Positions 5,640-7,572 of a stretch of DNA of 7,572 nt are shown in pieces. The notes beneath the pieces were generated by a model that saw only the letters and a list, made by a program, of their open reading frames with translations, was not told where the DNA came from and ran no database searches. The stretch comes from an uncultured Bacteroidales bacterium (GTDB lineage Bacteria > Bacteroidota > Bacteroidia > Bacteroidales > F082): NCBI GenBank assembly GCA_937884015.1, contig CALGBV010000147.1, positions 1 through 7,572 of the forward strand, given 5' to 3'. Position numbers and translations under genes: made by a program. Numbering within the stretch: position 1 is the first letter of the stretch; the number at the start of each line of letters is the position of its first letter.

Positions 5640-7572
5640 ATGCGTAAACACCTATTATTAATAGCATTGCTGCTCGTCTCATGTTTCGCCTTTGCCCAGC
5701 AAAAGCAGACGGGGATGATTTACGGCAAGGTGACCGACGAACAGAAAACTCCGATTGATTTGGCGAATGTGGCGGTTCCTGGTTCAATACTTGGCGTAAC
5801 AACCAGTGCAAGAGGCTATTACGAATTGACATTGCCTTGCGACAGCACTTTGGAAATTGTTTTTTCCTTCATCGGTTATGAACAGAAAAAGGAATTTGTC
5901 AACTTGAAACCAGGGGAAAAACGCAAACTTGACGTCACGTTAATCTCAACGGCTCAGAGCTTGCCCGATGCCATCATCAGCGACCGCGCCGTCGATGCTT
6001 CAAGCCTGACGCGGTTGGATGCAAAACAAGCCAACCTCCTTCCTTCGATGGGTGGCGGTGTCGAAAACCTAATCAAGACTTTGCCGGGCGTGACTTCAAA
6101 CAATGAAATGAGTTCGCAATATACGGTGCGAGGCGGCAACTTCGATGAAAATCTGATTTACGTCAACGGCATCGAGATTTACAGGCCTTTTTTGGTCGGG
6201 TCGGGACAACAGGAAGGCTTGAGTTTCGTCAATTCTAGCTTGGTTTCCAACATTGAGTTTTCCGCAGGTGGCTTTTCAGTGGAATATGGCGACAAAATGT
6301 CATCGGTCTTGGATGTTACTTACAAAAAGCCAAGGGAAACGGCAGGCTCGCTGACTTTAAGCATGTTAGGAGCGGAAGCTCATGTCGAAGGCGCCACAAA
6401 AAATGAAAAATTCAGTTATCTCGTTGGGGCACGCTACAAAAACACGACGCTTGCCTTGAGCCTGATGGACACGAAGGGGTCGTATCATCCAAACTTTGCT
6501 GACGGGCAGGCCTTGCTGAACTACAATTTCAATGCAAAATGGGAACTGTCGTTGTTGGGCTATTTTTCCAGAAACCAATATGCTTTGAAGCCTGAATCGG
6601 GTGAAACCGATTTTGGTAATATCAACCAGTCGATGCGAATGAGAATTGATTTCGATGGCAGCGAAGTTGACGACTATACAACCGGCCTTGGTGCCTTGAC
6701 TTTGACCTACAAGCCGAATAACAATTTGAACCTCAAATTGATAGCATCGGCTTTTTCGACCTACGAAACCGAAACCTACGACATTGCCGGCAGCTATTTT
6801 TTGGGAGAACGTGACCTTAGTTTAGGCTCCGAAACCACGGGCGAAGTGCAGGTCTACAATGATGTCGGGACACACTTGAAACATGCCAGAAATGCTTTTT
6901 ATGCTCAGGTTTACAATGTTGACCACAAGGGAACATACGCTTTTGGCAACAGTTTGATGAAGTGGGGTTTACGTTTTCAGCATCAGAATGTTGACGATAT
7001 CATTGACGAGTGGCAGATGATAGATTCCGCCGATTACAATTTGCCGCATCCGCACGATTCCATCGGCATCATCCAAAATTTGGACATTCTGCCCGAACTT
7101 AACATAAATTCAAATTGCAAGGCGCATAATTTGCTTTCCGTCAATAATTTGGATGGCTTCGTTCAGAATTCATGGACAATTCCATGCAATAATGATGGCG
7201 AAATCGTCATTACGGGTGGTTTGCGCGCCAATTACTGGGGCTATAATAAAAAGGTGTATGTCAGTCCGCGTGCAGGCATAGCCTATCGGCCAAGTTTGGA
7301 AGGCAAAGAGTTGGTTTACAGGCTTTCGGGAGGCGTTTATCATCAAACGCCATTCTATCGCGAAATCCGCAAACGTGATGGATCCTTGTTTGCCGAATCG
7401 GAAGCCCAGCGTTCCTATCAGGTCGTTTTGGGCAACGATTTCAAGTTCCGTGCCTGGAACCGTCCTTTCATCTTGACTTCGGAAGCTTATTTCAAGTATT
7501 TCACCCATGTGATTCCTTACGACATCGACAATGTGAAAATCCGCTATTACGCCGACCAATCGGCAAAAGCTT
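5640..7572 (+). CDS. TonB-dependent outer-membrane receptor, 5' part (3' end outside window)
   Basis: The frame opens with ATG at 5640 and stays open to the right edge, giving 644 residues of a protein probably longer than 750. Residues 1-19 are a signal peptide (MRKHLLLIALLL, cut after AFA before QQ). Residues about 26-102 form a carboxypeptidase-regulatory-like beta-sandwich (GKVTDEQKTPIDLANV, GYYELTLP, VFSFIGYE). SLPDAIISDRAV (107-118) sits where the TonB box is expected. The plug domain covers about 125-230: VENLIKTLPGV (141-151), YTVRGGNFDENLIYVNGIEIY (161-181), NIEFSAGGFSVEYGDKMSSVLDV (204-226). The rest is beta-barrel with alternating strands and many Tyr, Phe and Asn. Such receptors import scarce ligands across the outer membrane using TonB-ExbBD energy. 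It lacks SusC-type signatures and no SusD gene is seen, so the ligand (metal complex, vitamin, peptide or glycan) cannot be named. No clear TAnnTTTG lies in the 40 bp between the rpmB terminator and ATG, so the promoter is unresolved. Confidence 0.92.
   Translation, partial: MRKHLLLIALLLVSCFAFAQQKQTGMIYGKVTDEQKTPIDLANVAVPGSILGVTTSARGYYELTLPCDSTLEIVFSFIGYEQKKEFVNLKPGEKRKLDVTLISTAQSLPDAIISDRAVDASSLTRLDAKQANLLPSMGGGVENLIKTLPGVTSNNEMSSQYTVRGGNFDENLIYVNGIEIYRPFLVGSGQQEGLSFVNSSLVSNIEFSAGGFSVEYGDKMSSVLDVTYKKPRETAGSLTLSMLGAEAHVEGATKNEKFSYLVGARYKNTTLALSLMDTKGSYHPNFADGQALLNYNFNAKWELSLLGYFSRNQYALKPESGETDFGNINQSMRMRIDFDGSEVDDYTTGLGALTLTYKPNNNLNLKLIASAFSTYETETYDIAGSYFLGERDLSLGSETTGEVQVYNDVGTHLKHARNAFYAQVYNVDHKGTYAFGNSLMKWGLRFQHQNVDDIIDEWQMIDSADYNLPHPHDSIGIIQNLDILPELNINSNCKAHNLLSVNNLDGFVQNSWTIPCNNDGEIVITGGLRANYWGYNKKVYVSPRAGIAYRPSLEGKELVYRLSGGVYHQTPFYREIRKRDGSLFAESEAQRSYQVVLGNDFKFRAWNRPFILTSEAYFKYFTHVIPYDIDNVKIRYYADQSAKA

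Overview
The window looks like chromosome of a Bacteroidota bacterium, most likely order Bacteroidales. The evidence is four-fold. Three genes are preceded by the Bacteroidota -7 promoter element TAnnTTTG. There is a TonB-dependent receptor with the N-terminal carboxypeptidase-regulatory-like domain typical of this phylum. There is a GH89 family alpha-N-acetylglucosaminidase with a signal peptide. The L28 protein also reads as a Bacteroidota type. No species can be named from the sequence alone.

Layout, left to right. (1) Bases 1-598, plus strand: the 3' end of a gene whose product ends in a long Asn/Gly/Ser tail with nine Arg-Pro units and a final almost pure Ser/Arg stretch; its function is unknown. 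(2) Bases 618-649: a perfect palindrome that acts as a two-way terminator between this gene and the convergent GH89 gene. (3) Bases 667-3177, minus strand: a secreted GH89 alpha-N-acetylglucosaminidase with three lysine-rich low-complexity segments and an Asp where human NAGLU has its acid/base Glu. (4) Bases 3178-3358: its promoter, and the intrinsic terminator of the next gene. (5) Bases 3359-4822, minus strand: a complete DUF1846 protein, with a start 30 codons inside the longest possible reading frame. (6) Bases 4823-5300: an AT-rich divergent intergenic region with promoters on both sides, a cluster of DnaA-box-like 9-mers and a 10-bp-phased repeat. (7) Bases 5301-5543, plus strand: rpmB (ribosomal protein L28), closed by a strong terminator. 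(8) From 5640 to the right edge, plus strand: the first 644 codons of a TonB-dependent outer-membrane receptor.

How the genes relate. The GH89 and DUF1846 genes point the same way, but each has its own -7 element and a terminator lies between them, so they are probably separate units. rpmB is probably monocistronic. The receptor has no SusD partner in view and no recognisable SusC signature, so it need not be a glycan importer. The secreted GH89 enzyme suggests use of alpha-linked GlcNAc glycans such as gastric-type mucin or heparan-type chains, but no other glycan-utilisation gene is visible. I did not find a clear new multi-gene system. The points most worth checking are the altered catalytic residue and insertions in GH89, and the possible replication-initiator binding cluster upstream of rpmB.
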